Assembly: GCA_022577435.1 (NCBI GenBank)
Contig: JAKOON010000011.1
Span: forward strand, 13,532,818-13,596,817
DNA length: 64,000 nt
From: Embiotoca jacksoni
Lineage: Eukaryota; Chordata; Actinopteri; Embiotocidae
Reading direction: 5' to 3'
A program made the position numbers and the translations under genes. Under the pieces are notes generated by a model. It was not told the DNA's origin and made no database searches. It was given only the letters and a program-made list of their open reading frames with translations. This document shows, in pieces, positions 29,690 through 40,419 of this stretch (positions are counted from its first letter, which is position 1; every line of letters starts with the position of its first letter).

Positions 29690-32331
29690 GTACGAAGCCA
29701 TGGCAGACGTCTCTCCAACTTTATAGGAAAGCATGAACAGCAGGAGCAGCGTTTTAGTCCTGCTGGGATCCCCCATTACTTAAACATGCTGTTATTGTGG
29801 TCGTACGGTTTGAGAGCCGGTAGGCCGAGTTTGATCTTAAAGCCCCAATGTGTAACGTTTACCTTAAAATAGGAGCTTTCGAATCTTTTTGAAAGTGCAC
29901 TCACTTGTGATAAGGAGAGTGGCACCTCTTTAAATCCCACTCTGTGCCCCGAATGCCTGTTCTTGCACAATGTCACTTTGATTGAGTGGTTACGAGTTCG
30001 CTTTTCACAAGAAGCATCTTGTTGAGCTCTTCATTGTTGCAGACAGCCAGCTGCAGGAGACGGGGGACGATCCTGGTCTTGTTGTTGTCAGCTCCAGCAC
30101 CTCAGCGGTCGGATATTTTAGCACCGCAGTGTCATGCACGAGAAGTCCAGCGCCGACAGGCTCCGTATAAGTTACCCTTCCTCAGCCGCCTGAGGTACCG
30201 GCTGATGGGGAACTGAAACCCAGCAACGCAAAAAGGAATATAAAAGTGGACATAGCTTCTGGGACTGAAAAATGAAACTGAGACAGAAGTGCCTTCAGCT
30301 GCAATACCAGGGTTCCACTAAAGGTCGGCTCCAAAAAGCATCCAGCTCCATAGACTTCCATTCAATTTCTCTCATGAAATACGAAGTCAATACATTTTTC
30401 CCACAAGTTGTTTTGGTGTTGTTAGCTAAAGTCCCTTCTTCTTAGTTTTCTGGCGGTCCATCTGAAAACAATGCCCTCATTAATTAGAAAATAAGCTTCA
30501 AAAAGACGTGTTTTTGGGGGCGTGTCTGTTTGATTGACAGGCTTGTGGCGCAGTCAGGTTACGACTGTCGGTGGGCGGGATGTAGTATCGTCACGTTTCC
30601 AATCAGATCGAGTCCGATCTACAGCTCGCTGTTCCCAAGTCTGTCCAAATATGTTCACTTCTGGCTCCGAACTGGCAAGATGGTGCCGGCCAAAATCGAA
30701 ACCCGAGGCTTCATAATGGCCGTTGACAAACCAATGGGTGACGTCATTGTCTGTTGCCACTTGGTCTTGACCATAGTGATGGCTTTGCCCTCATCTGTAT
30801 CTCGAGGGTCTTGTTTTTTCTTACTGGAAGTAGAAAAGGGACTGGTGCAGTGGTTGGCACTGTCTCTTCACAGAAAAAAAGGTTCTGGGTTCAAACTGGT
30901 CCAAAGACATGTGTGCTTGGTTTATTGGGGTTTCTAAATTGGCGAATTGGTGAATGTTTGTCTGTGTTTCTGTGTCGGTTCTGTGATGGACTGGTGACCT
31001 GCGATAAACTAGGCAAACATAATGGCTTGACGAATGGATAAATAGCAGTAGAGAAGAACACTGGTTACGTACGTAACCCTGGATTCTATGAGTGTAGATG
31101 TAGCCACGGTGGTCCTGAGAGGGTCGCTGTTGGATTTCTCCCTTCTTGCATGCTCAGTCGTGAAGCAGAAGTTAATGCACCGGAAACCTGTAATTACCAC
31201 TTGCGACCACAGAGGCCGCTGTTGTCTCTTGTCAGAAAACGTTACACATTGTTGCTTTAAGTAAGATTTAAGTGAGTTAAAACTCAGAACTTCTCACAGG
31301 GCTCATTAAATCGAACATCGTGTACCAGAGTTCATTTTTTATTAACCACAAGATCACTTTTCACTTGGCCCGAAGAGTTTTTGGCCGTCATTGCACTCTC
31401 AGTCAATTATGGTCCACTTAATGTCTGAATGATAGTCGACACATTGGTGTTTTAAATTACTGTACTGCAAGCAATGTGGCACATAAGTACTGGTTATTGT
31501 CAGTCTGAAAATGTAACAAAATACTATAATATTTTCTTAGCATTTTCATAAAACAAAATTAGCCTTGTGTCAATAAAATGGGGATAATTACGATCAGAAT
31601 TGCTCTTCATCTTTTAATATAATTACCCTATGAGGATTAAAATGTCATATCGAAGACATATTACAGTACATGTGCTTTTTTTTTTTAAGGAAAAGCACAA
31701 ATGAAGCGAGAATGTTTAGGTCATATTTTCACACCTGTTCTTACCAAAAAAAAAGTTTCTTTCCTCTAATTGCAGGATCCCAATTATTTGAAATCCAATC
31801 GGATCTCCTCAGACCGACGTCCCGCTAAACACAAAACTGCCTTCCATTAGTGGAAAAAGTTACAAGATTTCACTTTCTTGTATTGGTTTTAGACGATTAC
31901 TCCCAGCAGGTTTCCAGGAAAGAAATTGGCTTTAATAAAAGCAGACAGCAGCAATAATACAGTTAACCTAGGATGACAATAAACTGCTGCCCCAGATCAT
32001 ATAGGACCACATGCTTGTCTCGCAAGCTCGCTCTCATGTTGTCACGACTTCTGACCTGTTTTTAGCATGTTTCCAGGGATTATTGCCAAATAGAGGAATG
32101 ATCAAGGGAAAAGTTGCTCAACCTCTGTGTTTTCTCTTAAAGGGTAACCAATTGGGCCTGTAAACATTTGGATATCAGCCAGCTCTTTCTCGAACAGCCA
32201 GCCTGCCTGAGATCTGTTGTTTGATTTCTTATAGATTACAGAAGGCAGAGGATGTCGGCTCCACCTGCTCACCACCACCACCTGCGTACGAAGACATATA
32301 CCCGACCTTTCACAAACACAATCCAACCTAA
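29079..32331 (+). CDS. tmem174: tmem174, transmembrane protein 174 (two coding exons)
   Basis: The protein is predicted as 235 residues (human TMEM174, 243). Two hydrophobic segments stand out, TRVTLLLSGVFLAVVGVAFT and LLGPILISVGGTFILTGVC, and the loop motif HYSADPSFEWTQLLGP matches human FEWTQLLGPVLLSVGVTFIL. After CKFGS comes a long cytoplasmic tail ending SPPPPAYEDIYP, parallel to human FSPPPYEEIY. The tail's PPAY is a possible WW-domain ligand. TMEM174 is a kidney-enriched membrane protein reported to act with the phosphate transporter NPT2A. Start at 29079 (AACATGG, good context) fits the human N-terminal length. 28977 is the alternative. The gene follows fcho2 on the same strand, as in human. 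Confidence 0.92.
30842..31046 (+). repeat. Degenerate SINE-like repeat
   Basis: GTGCAGTGGTTGGCACTGTC (box A-like) and GGTTCTGGGTTCAAAC (box B-like) are followed by GTCCAAAGACATG, GTGATGGACTGGTGACCTG and AATGGATAAATAGCAGTAGA. This is the word order of the very common teleost tRNA-derived repeat. Internal deletions have removed parts of the consensus. Confidence 0.7.
31063..31078. repeat. 16-nt perfect palindrome GGTTACGTACGTAACC
   Basis: The palindrome sits directly after the SINE-like fragment. The same word opens a family of fish repeats as I remember them, so it probably marks the edge of another element nested in the 29836-31261 segment. Confidence 0.7.
31262..32234 (+). other. Rest of tmem174 intron
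   Basis: This is AT-rich intronic sequence ending in TTGATTTCTTATAG. No other feature was recognised. Confidence 0.65.
32235..32331 (+). CDS. tmem174: tmem174 exon 2 (short C-terminal exon)
   Basis: The exon starts after TTCTTATAG. Its first base completes AGA (Arg) and it then reads LQKAEDVGSTC, SPPPPAYEDIYPTF, HKHNPT, with TAA at 32329-32331. Phase agrees with exon 1, and SPPPPAYEDIY matches the human C-terminal FSPPPYEEIY. It is only 97 nt long. Confidence 0.88.
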
Positions 32332-35160
32332 ATATCTCATGTAATCTGTAAAGATTGTCATGTTTTCCTTCCATGAAATTTTTCCCTTTTTCTTAAGGAG
32401 TTCAAAGATGCTTCGTCATAGTGATTCAACCGATCACAACCTGCAAAAATAAGTCTACAATATCCTTAATGTTTAACTCCGTTGCTCCTTGGCTTCGCCC
32501 CCACAGCTGTTGTCATGTAAAGTCACCATAATAATTATGTATGAAGTCATAAAACCCGCAAAGATGAGACTCCCTCGAAGAAAACCTCATTAAACTGAAG
32601 ACTTATGGGCAACCTCAGCTCCATCTGAGGGCTCTAAGGTTTTGGAAGCTGAAATGTTCAATTTCAATTCAGCGTGAAAACACACATTTGATCTTGAGCT
32701 TGTTGTCTCCCGTTTGCTACACAAACCACCGTACATGTCTATTAAATGCTGGCAGAGGAAATGCAGAAGACATCTACACAAACATGGAGAGGAATAACCA
32801 GAGTTACTTAAAAGAGAGTATTTTTTTTTTTTTTCCCCCTCCTTCCTTTTGATAATTCAATCCTGGCGAAAATTAACATTTAAAAAAAAAAGACATATTG
32901 GTCAGTTATCATTTGATTGTAATTGTTTGCATATTGCTCACGTTTATACGTGCTGTCTAAAAAGAACAATGAACATCAAAAATATGATCGCCACATAGTG
33001 AGCAGATCTCCCTTAAAATATCAGTCAATAAACATATTCCCATCCACATTGCTCCTACCAGTCCTAAATATTAATTATGCTAATAACAAGCACACGTTCA
33101 ATCCACCCCATGTTTTCCTGCAGGATCATCACACTGAAGGCAGCCTGATAGTTGACTGAGGGGAGTTTTTGTCGTCCGTTGTGCCTGCAGGATAAACACG
33201 AGTGTCACTGCACCACACGGGGGCAGAAACACTGAGGAAATCAATACACCTCCATCCACCGGGTCAGGTCAGGTGGTTGTACCGGGATTATAGTGTTGAC
33301 ATCTACTGCTATTACTACTACGACTACTACTACTACTGATGCTATGAATAACAATCATAACAATTTATTAAATTGAATAGGGAGTGTACATTCATATTTG
33401 TCACTGCTGTGTAGCTGTAATTTGAATTTCCCTTATCTTCTGTTTTTGTTTACTTGCATTAAACCTTATTTATATATCTTTTGCATTCGTTATGTCTCGC
33501 ATCTTGTACCGCACTTTGTTTTCTTGTTGGGTGTGTCTAAATAGATTCGCCTAAAGTATCGATCTGTGGGTGTTTATCTTAATTTGACACGCTAATTATA
33601 TAAAATTATGAATAAATAAGGCTACATGGGTGGATTTGTAGTTGTTTTTTTTGGGGAGGGGGGTGGGCGGGGGTGGACTTTTCTTTTTTTTAAACGTCTG
33701 AAACAGAAACCCGTTTGCAGACAACATGATCCCCTACAGCCAGTGTTAAAATACGGATCAGTCAACACATTGAAAAATAAATAAATATATACATGTTTAG
33801 CCAATTTAAAAAAAATAATAAATCTATTCATTATTTGTGACTGAATTTTAAGTTTTTAGAAAAAAACAACAACTTTATAACCGGGTTTTTTTTTTTCCAA
33901 TTCCTCTTAAAATGTTGCTCGTAAAATGACAAAACTGTCATATTTACAATACAAGCGATTATATCCTTGAGATTTGTGAGTATATTTAGTGTCACGAGTT
34001 TGTACGTGTTGTTTGTGTCATTAATGGCGCCTCACGAATCACAGTCTGAGTCTCGGGCAGCAGGAAAAACTGTTTTAACGGAGTTAATCTGCTGTTTCTC
34101 TTTTGGAGGTGAGGTGACATGTCACTGCTCCGAGCTCGGGAAAATATGGATTTGATAACCAAAAATATATTTATATATTTCTTTGTTCCAACACTGGCTC
34201 AAAATCTCTCTTCATTCACACTCGGCTTTGCTCCCACAAACACGCGTACAGCTGCACAATAACAACTTTCCACAAAAAAAAAACAAAAAAAAAAACTTAG
34301 AAAAATTCATCGCAATTTAGCAAACATCTCGGGACCTCCTTCAGACTTGTGCAGTTTGGCTGTGCAGCTCCGAAAACCGCAACGCAATATGACTTTCATT
34401 ATTTTTACAGCACAGTAAAATGCGGGTGGCCGACAAGGCCCATTATTTCACCATTTTGGAGAATTGCAGACGATTTATGAAAGTATTACGGAACATGCTG
34501 AACGATAACAACTCTGTAATAAAAAATAAAAAAAATAAAAAAAAAGAGAGGCGAAAAAAAAAGAAAGTGGAAATATATTTGCCAAGAAAATCCCACGAGA
34601 AAGGAGCCCTGATATGATTTTATTTTTGAAGGTTATGAATAGGTTATTATCAGTAATTTTATGGCTAATAATGAGGGAAACCACTTTTATTTATTCCATC
34701 TGGAGTTGTTTCAAAGCAAAACAACCAGTTATTCACAGTCATATACCCCCCCCCCCCCAAAAAAAAAAAAAAAAATCAAAAAAAAATAAATGATGTGCTT
34801 GATGAATTTATTTGGCAGCTTTAAACGTCCTAATGGGGCTACATGATGATTTATATAACGAGGTGGAAAAACCTTTCTGCATATTAAAGATACTCCTGGC
34901 TTTAATATTTAAAGCTCTCTGTGAATGCAACAGGTGTTTTTATTTATTTATTTATTTATTTACCTCTGCTGCACTGGTGTCCAGACTCTAACTCCCAGTG
35001 TCTCTTTTGGTCACGTGTTTTGTTTTTTTTTTTCTCCGGGATGAGCGTGTATTGCGTGGCTACTAAAGCGGTCTGATTGTGCCGGAAGCCCCCCTCCCCC
35101 CCCACACACACACTTTCCTCCCCCAATCCACCCCCCCCCCCTCCTCCCTCCACCTTTCTC
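32332..35160. other. tmem174 3' flank and intergenic DNA
   Basis: No AATAAA was found soon after the stop. ATTAAA near 32588 is one possible signal. The rest holds A/T runs, a C run before an A run at 34747-34774, (TTTA)n at 34940-34961 and C-rich tracts at 35090-35142. No gene was seen. Confidence 0.5.
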
Positions 35161-35169
35161 TCACTCTAC

Positions 35170-35330
35170 CACATGTGCTCCCAGCAGCCAAACATTTGTG
35201 GATGGATTTGAGTTTGGCATTTTCCTTTTGAAATCAAAAATCCCCAAAAAGGGGTCATATAATCCCTGTTAAATCACAATTGCACTTCCAGTAATTAGCG
35301 CCGACCTTGGAGGGAGAACTTCGTGTTTGC
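35170..35330. other. Candidate conserved non-coding element 1
   Basis: This is complex, low-repeat sequence between simple tracts, with AT-rich cores such as CCAGTAATTAGCGCC and CAAACATTTGTGG. It looks like an enhancer by texture only. Confidence 0.22.
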
Positions 35331-36318
35331 ATTGTTACGACATCGTCCTCCCATATGGACGCATGCGAAGAGCGGGCGCGGGGCTCAAGTCCGTGCAGCT
35401 CACAAACAGCTGAAGTTGGCGTTTGGACTGTAACTTGAGCTCATTGTGGAGGAAATTCTCTTGTAACGGTGCACTCAAGCAGCTTTTGTTGCGACTGATA
35501 GAAAGCGACAGAGTACGCCGGACTGCAGAGAAAGCCACACAAACGGGTTGTTCGAATATCATAAACCAAATTTAACCTCTTAATATACCGTTTTATTTTC
35601 CAATTTATGGAGCTTCGAGTATGATGAAATCCTTTGACAGTATCATATATTGTTTATTCTACACTTTACTGATGTTTACCAGTGACGAAAACAGCCAATA
35701 TTCCATAGTTTTTTTGTTTTTTTTTATTATATTTTTGCTCAAACTGTGCAAAATGTTCCATACTTCTTTTGCAAAGTTTTTTTTCTACATTGCCCCAAAC
35801 TTTAGCTCGGCATATTTACAACTTTTGAAAACTTTTTCCAACAGGATTTAAAGTTAAGTTTGATACATGTTTGACAGCAAAAAGGGTTTAAATGGTGTCT
35901 TTATTGCTAATTAATCAACTGACTAATTAAAGCTGAAGTTATATAGCGTTATAGTTATATAAAGTAGGAATCGGTATTAAAATTATGCATTTATAAAAAA
36001 AAAAAAAAATTGCATGATGTGACCTAGTGTGCATTAAAGGTTTTTTTTTCCACTCAAATTACAGATTTTCTTTCTCACTCACTGGTTCCCGGCTCCTTTT
36101 TGCTTTTGACCCCATTATGCAAAACACGACCTTCTATTAATCCTTTTTTAAAATGTAGTTTGTCGTGAATGTGATAACTACAAAGAAAATTCAATTTACT
36201 ACCAGTGTATAGAAATCTCAGACAGCTAAAATGAAAAACAAAACTTTCTTTACATCAGACATAAATCAGAAATGATGTCTTCTTGTATTTGAGTGCGTCT
36301 ACCCTTTAAATGTCCGAC

Positions 36319-36319
36319 C

Positions 36320-36356
<37 letters not shown>

Positions 36357-36597
36357 CTACATGTGTGAGACTGGCTTGCATAGTGGCATAAAAGCACACA
36401 ATCCTCTTGACAGGACATTTCATGTTATTTTGGCCAGAGACGCCGATCTGGTGAACCTCATTCACATTTCTCGTCTTGGAGTCCCCTCGGGATTATTTTT
36501 AGCAGCTGAAAGTGGCTGTTTTCAAAATAAGTTCCTGACCGTATATATCAAAAGATCCCAGTGCCACAGTGGTGGGCTCACTCTGTGTGCCTGCCTG

Positions 36598-36658
<61 letters not shown>

Positions 36659-36899
36659 AACTACAGGGCACCGAGAGACTGGGGGGACAAATGGATTCCA
36701 TGTTTGCAGGAAAACACGCTGCAGGCGCAGGAAAACTTTGTTGTTTATGAAGAACACGTGAAACCAATCAAATCTGAATTATCTTCCTGTTGTTCCAGCT
36801 TTTGTCGTTTGCAGTTTTTTAAAGTTCTGCTCGCCAGCGGTGTCACCACCCAGCGAGCAGGTCTGTGTGTGTGTGTGCATGAAAGGTAGAGAGACTGAG

Positions 36900-36953
<54 letters not shown>

Positions 36954-37331
36954 CTCCCACTGCACACATTGCATTTAGTGCTCTTTTCACTACAGTCACC
37001 CTGAGAGTGACTTCACATGGTTTGCCACTTTCAGATTAAATGTCCCCACACTTTTTTTTATTGAGCTATTCCTGGTGGAGAAGGTGTTGAAAAATGCAAA
37101 TTAACAGTTTGTTTATATCCTCAAGATGCAGGGAAAACACGTCTTCAATCTCCAGACACACACACACACACACACACACACACCCACACACACACACACA
37201 CACACACAAGTTTGCATGGGGACAAGCGTCTGAAAACCTCAAAGGGGATCTGATAAATAGTCAGCCCACAGGAAATGATTTGCAGATCTCCTCAGCATAA
37301 TAACCCATTTACATCCTTGTATGGAGCGCCG

Positions 37332-37383
<52 letters not shown>

Positions 37384-37464
37384 CTCCACTTCTGTCTAAC
37401 ACACACCACATGCACGGACAAAAAACGCACAGGTATACGTGCAAACAGCAACTAAACTGCACGG

Positions 37465-37541
<77 letters not shown>
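36319..37541. repeat. Six long CA/GT microsatellites within 1.2 kb
   Basis: (GT)n lies at 36319-36354 and 36599-36657, and (CA)n at 36903-36951, 37154-37208, 37334-37382 and 37467-37541. Orientation switches from GT to CA near 36.88 kb, making complementary arms. All long ORFs here are translations of the repeats. Confidence 0.95.
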
Positions 37542-37542
<1 letters not shown>

Positions 37543-40310
37543 TTCTCCAGGCTCACATGACTGCATCTGTTTTCCAGAGCTACAGTGACAAAACTATGTC
37601 ATTTTTCTTTTTCTTTATTGACTGTCAGCCAAACTACAGCATGCTGCCATGATAAACTCATTTTCTATGTCTCTCTCTCTCTAATAACTTCCCCATCACG
37701 TTTCTTTTTTTGTTTTTTTTTGTTTTTTATGACCAACCGCTCCCTCTCCGCTGCACCTCGGAGAGCAGGTGTTCAGCTCATTCAGGGAGGGAGAGAGCAC
37801 AGCGAGGTCAGCTTCATATTGGAAATAAATGTATACGAGGGCGACCGCAGTGGACGTGACTGTACTCTGAGTGCAATTACATGTGTCTTCTGTAAGGCAC
37901 TTATTACATTCATGAAGTTTTCATTTTGTATACGAGATAAGATTTGAGCTTTAATTGTCCTTGAGAGGTTTTCTTTTTATTACTTCCATAATTATGAGGC
38001 TTTTACCATGACATTATTATATTTTGATGTCAGATGTGGGAGATTTTATGGTGTTCAGTTCCTGACGTGTTAAAATGTAAAAAAAAAATAAAATAAAAAA
38101 AGGTTGTGGGAAAATACAAGTATTCGTGCAAGCAAGCAACTTTTTCATCTTTTTTTTTTTGTTCTTTCATTCATTGAAAAAACAAAACAAAACAAAAAAT
38201 CAGTTTTACACTTTATTGTAATGGCTTCTCATTCAGAGTCTTGCTGAAATGTTATAATAATAAATACAATTACAGTAAATCCTCTCTTGGCCTCAGGATA
38301 AGTCGTTTTTGAGCTTTTTAGGCTTCAACTGAGTGTTCGTCATATGTTTACTCATTTGTGAGCGAAGCAACAGAAAAACACAGTATTGTAAAAGGGCGTC
38401 GGATGTAATAGTTTGCCAAGAAAACAATAATGAAACATTTGATCCTTTTTTATTAATAGCTGTAAAGCCTAAAGTATCTACCATAAGGCAGCGAATTAAA
38501 AACGAATAATAAAATCAAGAGGAAAAACGTATAACTATACTCAGGGGATGTCCCATCAGATTCACAGACTTTGGACCTCTGTTTATGAAATTAGATTTTA
38601 CTTTCTATTTATGTCGCTATTTCAACTCCTCTTTTAACATGTCTGTCATAAAATGCTCCACAATGAAAAATGAAGGCAACAATTTTCTTTTAAAAGTGTT
38701 AGATACTGCAAATAAAACACAAGACTTTGGTATTTGCTCACATGGTGGCACTAAAACATGGAATGGTGCCAAATCAGGGGACTCAATAATATAAAGAGTG
38801 GAGATGAATTACACGAAACTGTGCTCAGGGAAAAAAAATGACTGTCATCAAATGTGATGGTGTAACCCTCTCAATGATACGGTTATGTTTGCATTTGTAC
38901 CTTGAATATGCAGAGGTGTCTCTCAGAGGGAGGTGTCAAAAAAGACATTTAACACAACTTTACAGTTATCGATCTGACAAACAGGCAAACAGTTAGAGTT
39001 AATACTTTACTTTCGCTTCGACAGAAATGTTTCACATTTTAACAAGCAGTCCAATATTATAGAGTATCTGCACTTCATCTCTGATTACACATCACCAGTC
39101 CTGTAACTGCAGTACTTTGGCAGTTGTAGTATAAGAAGCAGCAACATGGCTCTGCACCATAATACTAATACAACTATATAATAATACTATATTAGTTCTA
39201 TATTTTTAGTTGCATGCTGTTCTATTGGTGGCTACTGTATATCATGGCATTCTCTTACATTCCTCTGCATTTCACGATATTATATTATTACTGTGAATGG
39301 CTTATGTTGCATTTTCTGCATTAATATTATATATAACATCATCCCTGCCATGTATTGTTATATATAGGCCTATATTGTAGTTTTTCAATATGTACCTATA
39401 TTTGTTGACTCCTGTTTGTTGTACTATTGGATTTCTTTCTTAAAGCATCATTTCTCTTTTTTTTTAATTTTATACAACTATTTATTTATCTAATATGGTA
39501 ATAAGTAACTGACTTATAAACAGTTTGAATAATGTTAAAAACAAAACGCGAAAATCTTAATTTAGTAGCAGAAAAATGTTAATTCAGTTTATCATCTTGC
39601 ATATTGGTAACAAAATGTAAATATTCGGATGGAAATGTGGGGGAAACTATCATAGTGGAATTTTATAAAGAATAATAAAACTGATTTTTAATGAGATGTG
39701 AAGCTTGTGCTCATGTTTTGGCCTTTTCCCCACAAACTGAACAAACTGCACAGGTTCTTAGTTTAATTTGTGGGGGAGTCGTGTTTCTCGGTACTATTTG
39801 ATACGGCGCAGGAAGAAACTGCACCACAACGCAAATAGTTAGGAATTATTAATGTTCCGTTTATTTACTGTTTGAGCGGTGATCAATCAGCGATTAAACC
39901 CAAACTCCGCAGATGGTGAAAGGAGCTTTCCTGGTCACGTGAGGTGAAAAACGAAAAGGACAGAGAGTCACTTATTTGGCTAAGCGATGCCCCCTTAAAG
40001 ATCACTGTGGCGGTTCCCATGGTTTCCATCCCTCCCCCCCTTGTCAGTGAATACAACAGTAAGCATAACATTTCACACTAAGAGAAATTAGGAGCATGGG
40101 AGAAAAGTAAACATGGGAGAGTTTGGAAGCTGGATATTTTGGAAAAGAAATCCTGTGTTTGTATTAATATTTCACCTCTGGGAAAACTTCTGTCACTGAC
40201 AATTTAAAGGGCACGCCGCCAACATTATGTCAATTTGCTGTTACGCTGGTATTTACGACTTTATTGAATTAGGGCAGAAAGTCTGCGGTGGGTCTAGATG
40301 TTCGGGGTGG
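37542..40310. other. Intergenic, one candidate conserved stretch
   Basis: The segment 37755-38020 is complex and AT-rich (ACTCTGAGTGCAATTACATG, CATAATTATGAGGC) and is a candidate regulatory element. Elsewhere I see only A/T-rich sequence with short homopolymers. Confidence 0.45.
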
Positions 40311-40313
40311 TAG

Positions 40314-40418
40314 GAGAAGAAGAAGAAGAAGAAGAAAAAGAAAAAGAAGAAGAAGAAGAAGAAGAAGGAGGAAAAGGAGGAGGAGGAGGAAAAAAAGAGA
40401 AAAAGAAAGCGACCAGTT
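40314..40418 (+). repeat. ~100-nt polypurine (GAA/GGA) tract
   Basis: The tract is almost uninterrupted purine on the + strand, GAA-rich then GGA-rich. It is capable of intramolecular triplex (H-DNA). The Arg/Lys-rich and Phe/Ser-rich ORFs are artefacts. Confidence 0.95.
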
Positions 40419-40419
40419 T

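Larger units (their letters stand above)
29836..31261. mobile_element. 1.4-kb segment with 23-bp inverted ends in the tmem174 intron
   Basis: The left end CTTAAAGCCCCAATGTGTAA (29836) and right end, which reads CTTAAAGCAACAATGTGTAA on the other strand (ending 31261), agree at all but two of 23 positions. No transposase was found. The interior holds a SINE-like fragment, a GGTTACGTACGTAACC palindrome and other repeat-like sequence. It could be one non-autonomous element with nested insertions or two copies of a repeat facing each other. No clear target duplication was found. Confidence 0.6.

Noticed and set aside
28944..29726. 260-codon ORF taken as the complete tmem174 protein
   Set aside because: Its first codon is TTG, and its last 12 codons lie past a good donor at 29690. 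Similarity to human TMEM174 resumes only in the exon at 32235.
30842..30900. Possible tRNA gene from box A-like and box B-like words
   Set aside because: There is no cloverleaf, acceptor stem or anticodon arm. It is the head of a degenerate SINE-like repeat.
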